From contig JAVBUR010000111.1 in NCBI GenBank assembly GCA_031555145.1, positions 1-24,487 on the forward strand: a stretch of 24,487 bases of DNA, given 5' to 3'. A program made the position numbers and the translations under genes. The stretch comes from JAJDIA01 sp031555145. Lineage in GTDB: Bacteria > Bacteroidota > Bacteroidia > Bacteroidales > Tannerellaceae. Positions 6,800 to 14,920 of the stretch are shown in pieces (the first letter of the stretch is position 1; each line of letters opens with the position of its first letter). Below the pieces are notes generated by a model. That model did not search any database and had not been told where the DNA came from. It worked only from the letters and a program-made list of their open reading frames with translations.

Positions 6800-8362
6800 A
6801 TGAGCAAAGTGGCGACATACATCTTTCTGATTAGCCTGGCAGGCGCCTGGTTATTCGTCCAACCCGTATGGGCACAGGAAGAAGAGGTGTTCGATCGCCA
6901 GATAGAATTGTCGAAAAGCAGGGGAACGATCTATACGATGCTGAGCGAAGTTGCAGACCGGTCGGGCTATCTCTTTATCTATGACAGCCGCCTGATCAAC
7001 AATGAGCAAAAAATCAAGATTAAAACCGGAGAGTATACCGTCCGGGAAGCCATCCGGACAATTATCGACAATCCGGAAATCGATATGCGTGTGGTAGGCA
7101 GGCATATATTATTGTATAAGCCGGAAATCAAAGATGCGCCCGCTACCCCTCCCCTCGCTGCTGCACAGGAACCCGAAGCCAAAGTTGATTCTTTCTTTAC
7201 CATCGAGGGTATTATACGCGACCAGTATACGGAAGAAGCCCTTCCTTTTGCATCGGTGGGTATCAGCGGGAATCCGATCGGGACCATTAGTAACCAAAAT
7301 GGCGAATTCCGCTTCAGACTGCCGGATTCACTCCGCCACGCACAGCTTTTCATTGCCTACCTGGGCTATGAAACCCAGGAAATAGAATGTACTTTCCTGG
7401 CAAACGGTTATCACCAGATACAATTGATCCCCAAAGTGATCCCTATACAGGAAGTAGTGGTCCGTATAGCCAATCCTCACCGTATCCTGGAAGAGATGCT
7501 CGATCACCGGCGAGACAATTACGCCACAAGCCCCGTCTATCATACCTCTTTTTACAGGGAGGGAGTTGAATATCGGAAGCGGCTGGCCAGCCTGACCGAG
7601 TCAGTCATGAAAATCTATAAAGCACCTTTTCAGTCAGGAACCGACCAAGTAAAAATGTTGAAGATGCGCACCATCGTCAACAAGAATGAAACGGATACGT
7701 TGGTTACCAAATTCAAGTCGGGTATCAATGCCTGCCTCATGCTTGATTTAGTAAAAAATATCCCTGATTTCTTAGAGCTCGACGACAAGAACCCATATGT
7801 ATATGTCCATAGCGATATAACGGTAATAGACGACCGGCTGGCCTATGTTATCTCTTTCGAACAGGCCCCATATATCAATGAACCTTTCTACAAAGGCGAG
7901 ATCTATGTAGATAAGGAAAATCATGCGTTATTAGCCACCCGGTTTGAAGTGAATCCTGCTCTTGTCGAAAAAGCCGCCAGTCAGTATATCAGCAAAAAAA
8001 GCAGGAACATTCAAATTACGCCGCAAAAAATCACTTACTCCGTCTCCTACAAGCAATGGAATGGCACATATTATGTGAATCATATCCGGGGAGACCTGCA
8101 TTTCAAGGTACGCAAAAAGGGAAGCCTGTTTTTTAATGCCCCTGTACATATCTGGTTTGAAATGGTTAATTGTTTAACCGACATCACCGAGGTGAACAAG
8201 TTTGCACGCAACGAAGTCTTATCGACTCGTACCGTTTTGGCAGATACTGAATATGTGTACGATCCTACATTCTGGGAGAATTTCAATATCATCCCGCCGG
8301 AAGAGCAGTTAACGGATGCCATCAATAAGATTTCTGCAAAAATTGAAGAAACGGGGTACTAA
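6800..8362 (+). CDS. Exported STN plus CarboxypepD-regulatory-like protein without TonB-receptor barrel
   Basis: A 520-residue exported protein with signal peptide about 1-25 (ending VWAQ). An STN domain follows at about 34-107 (GTIYTMLSEVADRSGYLFIY and TVREAIRTIIDN), then an Ala/Pro linker. A CarboxypepD-reg-like domain spans about 133-215. The C-terminal region repeats landmarks of the 4070-5335 product: FYRE (251-254), ESVMKIYKAPF (267-277), FWENFNII (491-498). The STN and CarboxypepD pair normally forms the N-terminus of SusC-like transducers, but the protein stops far short of the roughly 1000 residues those need, and has no plug or barrel. It is probably a soluble periplasmic partner of the adjacent FecR protein. 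A strong terminator follows 12 bp after the stop codon. Homologues of this architecture are annotated in Bacteroidota, but I know of no assigned role. Confidence 0.82.
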   Translation: MSKVATYIFLISLAGAWLFVQPVWAQEEEVFDRQIELSKSRGTIYTMLSEVADRSGYLFIYDSRLINNEQKIKIKTGEYTVREAIRTIIDNPEIDMRVVGRHILLYKPEIKDAPATPPLAAAQEPEAKVDSFFTIEGIIRDQYTEEALPFASVGISGNPIGTISNQNGEFRFRLPDSLRHAQLFIAYLGYETQEIECTFLANGYHQIQLIPKVIPIQEVVVRIANPHRILEEMLDHRRDNYATSPVYHTSFYREGVEYRKRLASLTESVMKIYKAPFQSGTDQVKMLKMRTIVNKNETDTLVTKFKSGINACLMLDLVKNIPDFLELDDKNPYVYVHSDITVIDDRLAYVISFEQAPYINEPFYKGEIYVDKENHALLATRFEVNPALVEKAASQYISKKSRNIQITPQKITYSVSYKQWNGTYYVNHIRGDLHFKVRKKGSLFFNAPVHIWFEMVNCLTDITEVNKFARNEVLSTRTVLADTEYVYDPTFWENFNIIPPEEQLTDAINKISAKIEETGY

Positions 8363-8374
8363 GCCTATAAAATC

Positions 8375-8408
8375 ATAAAAGGGGCTTTTTCGCAAAAGCC
8401 CCTTTTAT
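8375..8408. terminator. Strong intrinsic terminator after the sigma cluster
   Basis: A perfect 15-bp stem (8375-8389 with 8394-8408) closes the 4-nt loop TCGC. The core is GGGGC/GCCCC flanked by A and T tracts. Rightward it is followed by AGGTTTTTAAT. Leftward it has its own T-rich arm, so it may act in both directions. It ends the 4070-8362 transcript. Confidence 0.88.
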
Positions 8409-8459
8409 AGGTTTTTAATAGGTATTAGTCTTTAAGGCAAAAAGATTGTTTAGGTTATC
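8375..8459 (-). ncRNA. Candidate short leftward RNA ending at the terminator hairpin
   Basis: The promoter at 8466-8497 points left into non-coding sequence and would start transcription near 8459. The only leftward stop signal nearby is the hairpin at 8375-8408, giving an RNA of about 85 nt with no open frame of note. If termination leaks, the transcript becomes antisense to the 3' end of the STN-protein gene. This is inference from promoter and terminator placement alone. Confidence 0.3.
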
Positions 8460-8719
8460 TGTGTGCAAAGATGTGGGATAATTTTCGACCGGACAAATAA
8501 AAAAACATATTATAAAACACATTTTTTAAAAAAACGTAATTTTTCGGCTACTTGTATTAGTTTTTAACAATTGCACGGTATACACCCGTCTTTGCTTAAA
8601 CCTTTTCGTACTAAATAACGCCCTATATGTCATTATAAATCGGGCATTCGTACAACATATATAAAACTGGTACGCTTTGCCAATTCTTAAATAACCTTTA
8701 ACGGACACGTGAATAAAGA
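8409..8719. other. AT-rich intergenic region
   Basis: About 310 bp between the sigma-cluster terminator and the endonuclease stop codon. Apart from the leftward promoter at 8466-8497, nothing was recognised. Runs of A and T are frequent (for example 8499-8535). A leftward open frame of 69 codons that overlaps the endonuclease end has no family features and is not called. Confidence 0.6.
8466..8497 (-). promoter_or_regulatory. Leftward Bacteroidota-type promoter with no gene downstream
   Basis: Read leftward, TTTG (8494-8497) is followed after exactly 20 bp by CATCTTTG (8466-8473). That is a full -33 box and a -7 box with one mismatch to TAnnTTTG at typical spacing. It points at the terminator and the 3' end of the STN-protein gene rather than at any leftward gene. 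Confidence 0.45.
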
Positions 8720-9772
8720 TCAAAATGACCAACACGACCAGTTGATCTTCGCTTCCATTTCGTTTTCCTGTTGATCCGGCAATGTAGGAAAAAAATCAAT
8801 GCCGGTTATTGCTTCCACACTGTCGATCGGAAGAGCGACCTCTTTTAGGGTAGTACGCCCATAGTCCTTGTTTTCCATGATAAAGGCAATGCCTTCATAT
8901 GTATTGTTGGATATCGTGGCAATCACTTTGTAAAAGCGGCGCGGAATGGCCACCCGATTCTTTCCCAACCGTTTCAAGTTATCATCAAGAACCGGACCGG
9001 TGATAATCATCAATGTACCGGATTCTTTTACCCATAAACGACATTGCTCTTCCAGGTCTTTCCAAAGGCCACGATTCAAACCCGGAATTTGCGGACAAAT
9101 ATTACTATAATAAAAGGATTCGCGCATGGCTTTTGCAGACCACTTCACATCTCCGGCCGGTAGCATATGCCCCTTGTCGTATCCTGTTCGCGAATAATCT
9201 TCGTTCAGAGCAGTCTGTCCTTTGAGCGTGGGATCGGGAATAAATTTGTTCGAACGTTCATTCTCCTTACTTTTGGCTTCCTGTGCGGTCAGTTCCCATG
9301 CAACCCAGTTGGATAGTTTGTAGTCGACATTATAGGATACCGTATGGCCGGTATAGCAGATCACCTGTTCCTTCCGCTTTGCCTGCAAGCGAGGTATCTC
9401 TGTATCCGCTGGAAAAGTTAAACGAACGGCTGGTTGTTTATTCGTCTGCTTATTATCCGTAGCAGGTCTATGCTCTGTAGTAGGTTTGTTATCCGTAGCA
9501 GGGATATTGGCCACAGCTGGTTTCTTTTTTTCTGCTTTGGGAACTACGTGATCCTGCTGTTCTTTTCTTATCTGTGAGGAGCCTTTTTTCTCCCGGGGAA
9601 AGAAGTAATCATAGGCTACCAGCATACAAATGGCAAGAAAGGCAGCCATCATCGCCCAAATAAACAAATATTTAGCTGACGAGAGAAAAGCAGAAACGGC
9701 TGATTTCTTCTTCCTTCTTCTCGATGGCTTTCTTTTGATAGATTTTACTGTTCGCTTCTTTCCTGTGCCCAT
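8720..9772 (-). CDS. Membrane-anchored DNA/RNA non-specific endonuclease (NUC family)
   Basis: A 350-residue protein. The N-terminus is strongly basic (KKRTVKSIKRKPSRRRKKK), followed by one membrane helix at about 35-58. A low-complexity Lys/Thr/Asn linker runs from about 60 to 118, with TDNKPTTE and ATDNKQT repeats. A C-terminal ββα-metal endonuclease domain spans about 135-340. The catalytic motif reads DKGH (199-202) instead of the more usual DRGH, with the general-base His kept. The metal-ligand region QIPGLNRGLW (228-237) is present. Topology suggests a cytosolic tail and an external or periplasmic nuclease. The ATG at 9772 is chosen because a TTG 14 codons upstream falls inside the probable -7 box. 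A role in nucleic-acid scavenging is inferred. Confidence 0.85.
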   Translation of the reverse strand: MGTGKKRTVKSIKRKPSRRRKKKSAVSAFLSSAKYLFIWAMMAAFLAICMLVAYDYFFPREKKGSSQIRKEQQDHVVPKAEKKKPAVANIPATDNKPTTEHRPATDNKQTNKQPAVRLTFPADTEIPRLQAKRKEQVICYTGHTVSYNVDYKLSNWVAWELTAQEAKSKENERSNKFIPDPTLKGQTALNEDYSRTGYDKGHMLPAGDVKWSAKAMRESFYYSNICPQIPGLNRGLWKDLEEQCRLWVKESGTLMIITGPVLDDNLKRLGKNRVAIPRRFYKVIATISNNTYEGIAFIMENKDYGRTTLKEVALPIDSVEAITGIDFFPTLPDQQENEMEAKINWSCWSF

Positions 9773-9811
9773 AACGGAGGCTTTTTTACACCATAACTTG
9801 TCTTTAAGAAG

Positions 9812-9819
9812 CAAAAGTA
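9812..9819 (-). promoter_or_regulatory. Possible promoter of the endonuclease gene
   Basis: Read leftward this is TACTTTTG, an exact match to TAnnTTTG, about 40 bp upstream of the ATG at 9772. No TTTG is found at the -33 position, so only half of the consensus is supported. Confidence 0.4.
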
Positions 9820-9954
9820 AGGTTTAATTTGCTTTTCTCCTTAATAATATATATGTTTATCTCCCAATTGAGGAAATTTAAAGGCGTAGATGGAGGCTCA
9901 AACTTGAGGATAAAATGTCGGTTTTAGAACACGGTTATCTCTTCAAAAAAACGT

Positions 9955-10024
9955 CATTATGTTCCAAATCGATCATCATCGCGTTCATTTACGAACATAA
10001 TGATGATCGATTTGGAACATAATG
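9955..10024. terminator. Long palindrome ending the rhamnose operon
   Basis: Perfect 25-bp arms (9955-9979 and 10000-10024) enclose 20 nt, 33 bp beyond the stop of the last operon gene. Read leftward, the stem is followed by ACGTTTTTTTG, a good T tract. Rightward it is followed by GGTCTTTTTTC, so it could also stop rightward transcription. The loop contains a small GTTC/GAAC stem. GAACATAATG occurs twice (9993-10002 and 10015-10024), giving the left arm two possible partners. Confidence 0.8.
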
Positions 10025-10057
10025 GTCTTTTTTCGGGGTATTTATCAAGGAGGTTTA

Positions 10058-12283
10058 CTACCTTCCGCTCACTTCGTGTTTTCCCGGTAATAGTTTCTTG
10101 GTTCTGCCGGGTAATTGTACGATGGCTTCTGTTCCTTCAGGCACCGTCACCTTCGCATGAATTTTATTCCCTTTTCGTTGGACGTGTACTTCTATCTGGC
10201 CGAAATGTGTCGGCACCACGGCAGTGGCATCCTTTAACGAACCGAGGCTAGGCTTGACGACAAAACGGCGGAAGGCTGGTAACACGGGTTCAATACCGCA
10301 GACCTTTTGACTTAGTAATGTCAACGGGCCACCGCTCCAGGCATGGTTGATGGTGCCGCCTCCAAAGCCTTCCGCCCCAATCCCCCATCCTTCAAACAAG
10401 GTAGTGTAGTCGGTATAGCTAAGCATGCGTGTATAGCGTTTCTTCATCCGCTCCAGTGCATAATTGGGTTCTCCCATCACAAACAAGGATTCAAGTACAT
10501 ATTTCTCCATATATGGGCTGGCATGATATGCGTCTTTCAATACTTTCACCAAGGCCGGATATTTATCGTTCGATGCCAAACCGGAAAGTACGGCCATTGC
10601 CTGAGAACGATCATCCGTCTCACCTTTGTAGCCCGGTGACCGATAGGCAGCCCCTGTCCAAAACTTCGTATCAAAACAATTTTCGATCCGCTCCATACAC
10701 ATAGTGATATGCTTGATATCATCTGTCTTCCCAAGCATTTCAGCAAAGGTCTTTTCTGCTTTGAGGGCAAGGTAATACCAGCAATTCGTTAGTACACCGA
10801 TATCGACATTGTCGCCCCAATCACCCCAGTTCCAACCGCCTTCGCGCTCTGTAACCAGGCCGCTTTTATCCAACTTCCACACGCCATGCAGGTAATATCG
10901 CATCCGATCGTAGATATCTGGCACAAACGTGCTGTCTCCACTATAATAATATTGTGTATAGAAACCATACCATCCCACAGATGCCAACATCTGCAACGGT
11001 AATTCCTTATCCCAATTGCCGGAAGGTACAGGTGAATAGAGTGTCCCGTCGCGTCGCTGCCAGTTCATCAACTCGTAAATGCCTTTGACTGCCAGTTGTT
11101 GTCCTTCAGGCGAAAGAGCATAGAAGGTTTCTCCCAATTCGTTCACTTCGTCGCCCCACCATTGTGCCCGTTCCCGATCGGGACAATCCATATAATTATC
11201 GCGCATTGTCACATAAAGTGTCCGTGCCGATCGTTTCCATAACTCCGTATAAAAGGGGTCGTTACAAGCAAATGTCCCCGTCATATCAGCTCCATATCCC
11301 GTCTCCCTATACTTCACGTCCAGCACCTTCACCCCTTCGGGGATAATGTACCATACCTCATGCCCGTTTATCCAACCATAGCTTTCATATTCCTGTATTC
11401 CCTGACAGGTGATATACTCGGCGCGCAGATTCTTCTCACTACCTCCCTCGTAGTTATCCGTACGGATATGGATGGTCTTCCCGGCCTCCGCCTCTACTTT
11501 CAGGTAAGGAGTCACCTGGCAATTATAAGGTAACCGGCAAAACAGCGTATCCCCCTCTGCCGATTTTCTTATCCGTGTATAGTCAATAATTCCGCTATTC
11601 TTCCATTGCGGAATAGGCCGCTTGACCAACCGCCCCAGTGCGCTCCATCCGGCTTCGGCAAAAGGCATGGCTTGAGGCAGATTCCCTGTAAAAGAAGACA
11701 AGTGCCAGTCTGATATGGCCAGTCGGGCATCAAAGCGGATATTACTCTCCGGCATCCGAAAGTTAGGATAAGGAGCTTCTGTATCTTGATAAGCACTATA
11801 CACCGCGCATTGCCAACTCTTATCCGAAATTATCTCGACACCATCCGTTCGCGCAGCGAACAACATCCCGGCCTTTCCACTACTTACATGGCTGAAACCG
11901 TCTTTCCCGAAATACCACACAAGTACAGCAATCGTATTCTTTCCGGTCTGCAGGTATGGGGCGATTTCCACCGGATCATAGTATGTATCCCGCGGCGTAG
12001 GCCCCCGCTTCAGTCCACCTTCAAATACCACCAGTTGGTCGTTGATCCAGAGCCAGTATTTCGTATCGGCAGCAATATTTGCCACAAGACTCTCCGGTAC
12101 TTCAGTCATTTCAACTACTTTCCTGTATATCAACCATGTATTAGTCGCACTTTGGCAACGTTCGGTACTGATCCAATGTGCTTTTCCAAATACAGGATGC
12201 TCAGCAGGCTTCTGTGCCTGTATAGCATATCCCCAAATGATTGATTGCAGTAGTACAGCCAGTAAAATAAGACGTCGTTTCAT
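10058..12283 (-). CDS. Exported alpha-L-rhamnosidase, GH78-like
   Basis: A 741-residue glycoside hydrolase expected to release terminal alpha-L-rhamnose. Signal peptide about 1-24 (ends IQAQ) with no lipobox, so periplasmic or secreted. An N-terminal beta-sandwich with a carbohydrate-binding look (about 35-240; KYWLWINDQLVVFEGG) precedes the (alpha/alpha)6 catalytic barrel. The GH78 acid motif is DCPDRERAQWWGD, with D366, E371 and D378 in the same 5 and 7 spacing as characterised rhamnosidases. The C-terminal candidate base is E631 in TTLFEGW. The ATG at 12283 is chosen because it begins the signal peptide; longer starts run into the preceding gene. It lies 19 bp after the second rhamnosidase and is last in the operon. 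The substrate linkage is not readable. Confidence 0.86.
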   Translation of the reverse strand: MKRRLILLAVLLQSIIWGYAIQAQKPAEHPVFGKAHWISTERCQSATNTWLIYRKVVEMTEVPESLVANIAADTKYWLWINDQLVVFEGGLKRGPTPRDTYYDPVEIAPYLQTGKNTIAVLVWYFGKDGFSHVSSGKAGMLFAARTDGVEIISDKSWQCAVYSAYQDTEAPYPNFRMPESNIRFDARLAISDWHLSSFTGNLPQAMPFAEAGWSALGRLVKRPIPQWKNSGIIDYTRIRKSAEGDTLFCRLPYNCQVTPYLKVEAEAGKTIHIRTDNYEGGSEKNLRAEYITCQGIQEYESYGWINGHEVWYIIPEGVKVLDVKYRETGYGADMTGTFACNDPFYTELWKRSARTLYVTMRDNYMDCPDRERAQWWGDEVNELGETFYALSPEGQQLAVKGIYELMNWQRRDGTLYSPVPSGNWDKELPLQMLASVGWYGFYTQYYYSGDSTFVPDIYDRMRYYLHGVWKLDKSGLVTEREGGWNWGDWGDNVDIGVLTNCWYYLALKAEKTFAEMLGKTDDIKHITMCMERIENCFDTKFWTGAAYRSPGYKGETDDRSQAMAVLSGLASNDKYPALVKVLKDAYHASPYMEKYVLESLFVMGEPNYALERMKKRYTRMLSYTDYTTLFEGWGIGAEGFGGGTINHAWSGGPLTLLSQKVCGIEPVLPAFRRFVVKPSLGSLKDATAVVPTHFGQIEVHVQRKGNKIHAKVTVPEGTEAIVQLPGRTKKLLPGKHEVSGR

Positions 12284-12302
12284 ATCGTATAGTCCTTTTG
12301 CA

Positions 12303-14882
12303 TTAATAAGTAAAAGTCGATGTTCCCGGGAGCACAACTTGTTCACGGCCATTCACTACCACAACACCTTTACAATCCGAAGGTATTGTCACCGTCAGGC
12401 TGATTTTTCCATCCACCCGCTTCCACTCGCTGGCAATCCGTCCGCGAACAGAATGATATTCCCCGCTCACCCAATCCAGTGATTCCGGGAAATATGGCGT
12501 AATCCGGATACGTTTGAATCCCGGCACCTCCGTATCATAGTTGATACCTGCCAATCGATTCATCATCCAAGCTGACACATCCCCCATAAACACATGATTA
12601 AGCGATGCATCACGAAACTGCGGACTTAATGTCCAGGTTTCAGGAAGCGTTGTATACCCCATTGTTTCAACCCAATACCCCCAAGAAGGAGCTTCCGTTT
12701 TCGTGATCATCTTCATGGCATCTTCCAGATAACCGTATTGTGTCAGCATGGCCGGCACCGTCTTGCTTCCCAGCAATCCAAAATCAAGGAAGTAGTTGTT
12801 TGCCGCTACCACTTCACGCAGTTTATCAGCGACCAGTTGTTCCTTTCCCTCAGGAACAATCCCCAGATGCAAGGCCAGTGCCTGTGCCGTCTGTGTACCT
12901 TCGGCGTACACGCCTGTTTCCGGTTGGAAGAAGGTGTCATTAACCAGTTTTTTCAGTGCTTCAGCCTTCTGTTGATAAGGAAGCGGATCTTTGCCCAATA
13001 GTTGGGAAAAACGAGCCATTATCCTGTAGTCCAGATAGTAATAAGCAGTTGATGTATACTCATTATTTGTTGTTGCTTTCCAGTACACCCAGTCGCCAAG
13101 GCCAAATGTAAGAGCCCCATCCTCTTTCTCTTTTCCCTTTAGGTATTCAAGATAACGCTCCATGGTCGGATACAACGCTTCTATGCTCCGGGTCGTTCCA
13201 TAGTAATCATATAATGCACTCGGAATGATGAACATCGCCGCATCCCATACCGGACCAGGCCATTCGCCAAATCCCCAACCGCTCGAAGGGATAATGCCGG
13301 AGATCAGTCCCGCTTCCCGTTGGTTATCAACGAAGTCGTTCATCCACTTCTCATATAGTGTGATGCCGTCAAAGCCCAACAGTCCCAGATCAATGGCAAT
13401 ATGCGCATCTGCGGTCCAGCCGTTCTTTTCACGTTGCGGGCAATCCGTTGGTATCGAATGCAGATTAGAACGATATGCCTGCATCGTTGCATCCCATATC
13501 TTATTCAACAACGGATCAGAACAGGAGAATGTCCCCACCGGCTCTACATCCGTATGCATAAAGAGTGCTGTCAGGTTATCTTCCGTCAATGTAACAGGCT
13601 TCGAGCTCTCCACCTCTACATATTGGAAACCATGATAACTAAAGGAAGGCATAAACACCTCTTCCTCGCCTGTTCCTTTCAGTGTAAATACATCCATCTG
13701 AAACACCTCATACGGCTTCACCGGATGATAATACACATTGATATTTCCTTGCTCCAATCGTCCATCAGCTTTTAGCAACTCACCATGTTTCAATGTGATG
13801 CGTGTTCCCGTTTCACCTTTTACTTTCAACCGGGTCAACCCTGACATATTCTTCGGAAATGAATACACATACAGTTTATCGTTGAATGCTTTCAGCGACG
13901 AAGGGCTGATCTCTTCCGTGATCCGGATACCTGGCATCTGTTGCGCATCCAGCAAGGGAGCAGGAGCATCGACCTGTACAGCCGGCTTCCAGTGTGCATC
14001 GTCAAAGGACGTAGTACGCCAGCCATCCTCTTCCAGGCGGGCATCATACATATCCCCGCTATAGAGGTTGTTATACATATACGGTCCTGTTGCAGTACGC
14101 CAGGTATTATCTGTGGTAATCGTTTCAGTACTTCCATCCGTATAGGTCAACCGCAGTTCAGCCAACATACACGGACGACCGCGCCATGCTGCCGTCTCAA
14201 AGTTCCACACAGCCTTAGACTGGATATTATACCATCCGTTACCAAGTACTGCCGCTACTGCATTCTCGCCCTCATTCAGCATCGCAGTCACATCATGTGC
14301 TACATACAGGATCCGCTTATCGAAATGCGTATACCCAGGATCAAGATAGTTCTCTCCCACCCGACAGCCATTGATAAACAGTTCGTAATAGCCCGCGGCA
14401 GCCATATACAACCGGGCACCTTCAATTTCTTTCTCTGCCATAAATATCTTACGGAACATTGGAGCCGGTTCAAACTCCTTATCCTGACCGTCCGTGATCC
14501 ACTCGCCAGCCCATTCATCAGCATGCAGCTTGGCAGTCTCAAAGAAAGCTGTCTCCGATGTGCGACATTGCTGTCCTTTGCGATCCCATACCGTCACATT
14601 CCAATAATAACGGGTATGGGAAGCCAACGGCATATCTTCCGTATACAGACGTAAGTCGTCTGGTGAGGTTCCAATCTGGATCTCATGCCTGGAAGCCGTA
14701 AAACCTTCTTCCGCCTCATTATACTCCCAAGTAAACCGGGGAGAAGATGTATCAATACCAATCGGATGTTGTAAATACTCCGTACGCAGGTTAACAGGAA
14801 CGGTCTGCTCATTCTTACCTACACAAGCAGACAGCAAACACACAAGCAACGCATACAATAAGACAGTGTTCTTCTGTAACAT
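12303..14882 (-). CDS. Alpha-L-rhamnosidase lipoprotein, GH78
   Basis: An 859-residue full-length GH78 enzyme and the most canonical of the three in this operon. The N-terminal lipobox LSAC (Cys20) marks a lipoprotein, probably on the outer membrane. The Bac_rhamnosid N-terminal sandwich domains follow (about 30-440; YYELFINGCRVGENYLDPGYT and SYHGFQYVEV). The six-hairpin catalytic barrel has DCPQREKNGWTAD carrying D480, E485 and D492, with candidate base E748 in TTLPETW. A C-terminal beta domain starts near 790 (FKRIRITPYF). Spacing is 38 bp to the upstream gene and 19 bp to the downstream gene. All expected catalytic residues are present, so activity is likely. Confidence 0.92.
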   Translation of the reverse strand: MLQKNTVLLYALLVCLLSACVGKNEQTVPVNLRTEYLQHPIGIDTSSPRFTWEYNEAEEGFTASRHEIQIGTSPDDLRLYTEDMPLASHTRYYWNVTVWDRKGQQCRTSETAFFETAKLHADEWAGEWITDGQDKEFEPAPMFRKIFMAEKEIEGARLYMAAAGYYELFINGCRVGENYLDPGYTHFDKRILYVAHDVTAMLNEGENAVAAVLGNGWYNIQSKAVWNFETAAWRGRPCMLAELRLTYTDGSTETITTDNTWRTATGPYMYNNLYSGDMYDARLEEDGWRTTSFDDAHWKPAVQVDAPAPLLDAQQMPGIRITEEISPSSLKAFNDKLYVYSFPKNMSGLTRLKVKGETGTRITLKHGELLKADGRLEQGNINVYYHPVKPYEVFQMDVFTLKGTGEEEVFMPSFSYHGFQYVEVESSKPVTLTEDNLTALFMHTDVEPVGTFSCSDPLLNKIWDATMQAYRSNLHSIPTDCPQREKNGWTADAHIAIDLGLLGFDGITLYEKWMNDFVDNQREAGLISGIIPSSGWGFGEWPGPVWDAAMFIIPSALYDYYGTTRSIEALYPTMERYLEYLKGKEKEDGALTFGLGDWVYWKATTNNEYTSTAYYYLDYRIMARFSQLLGKDPLPYQQKAEALKKLVNDTFFQPETGVYAEGTQTAQALALHLGIVPEGKEQLVADKLREVVAANNYFLDFGLLGSKTVPAMLTQYGYLEDAMKMITKTEAPSWGYWVETMGYTTLPETWTLSPQFRDASLNHVFMGDVSAWMMNRLAGINYDTEVPGFKRIRITPYFPESLDWVSGEYHSVRGRIASEWKRVDGKISLTVTIPSDCKGVVVVNGREQVVLPGTSTFTY

Positions 14883-14920
14883 ATTCGTTTGTTTAATTAG
14901 ATGGCTTAAATATACTGATT

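Noticed and set aside
8526..8735. A leftward frame of 69 codons just beyond the endonuclease stop.
   Set aside because: It overlaps the endonuclease 3' end, uses AT-rich random-looking codons and shows no recognisable domain.
13941..14654. A rightward open frame of 237 codons inside the GH78 lipoprotein gene.
   Set aside because: It is antisense to a fully conserved rhamnosidase, with no family features or promoter.
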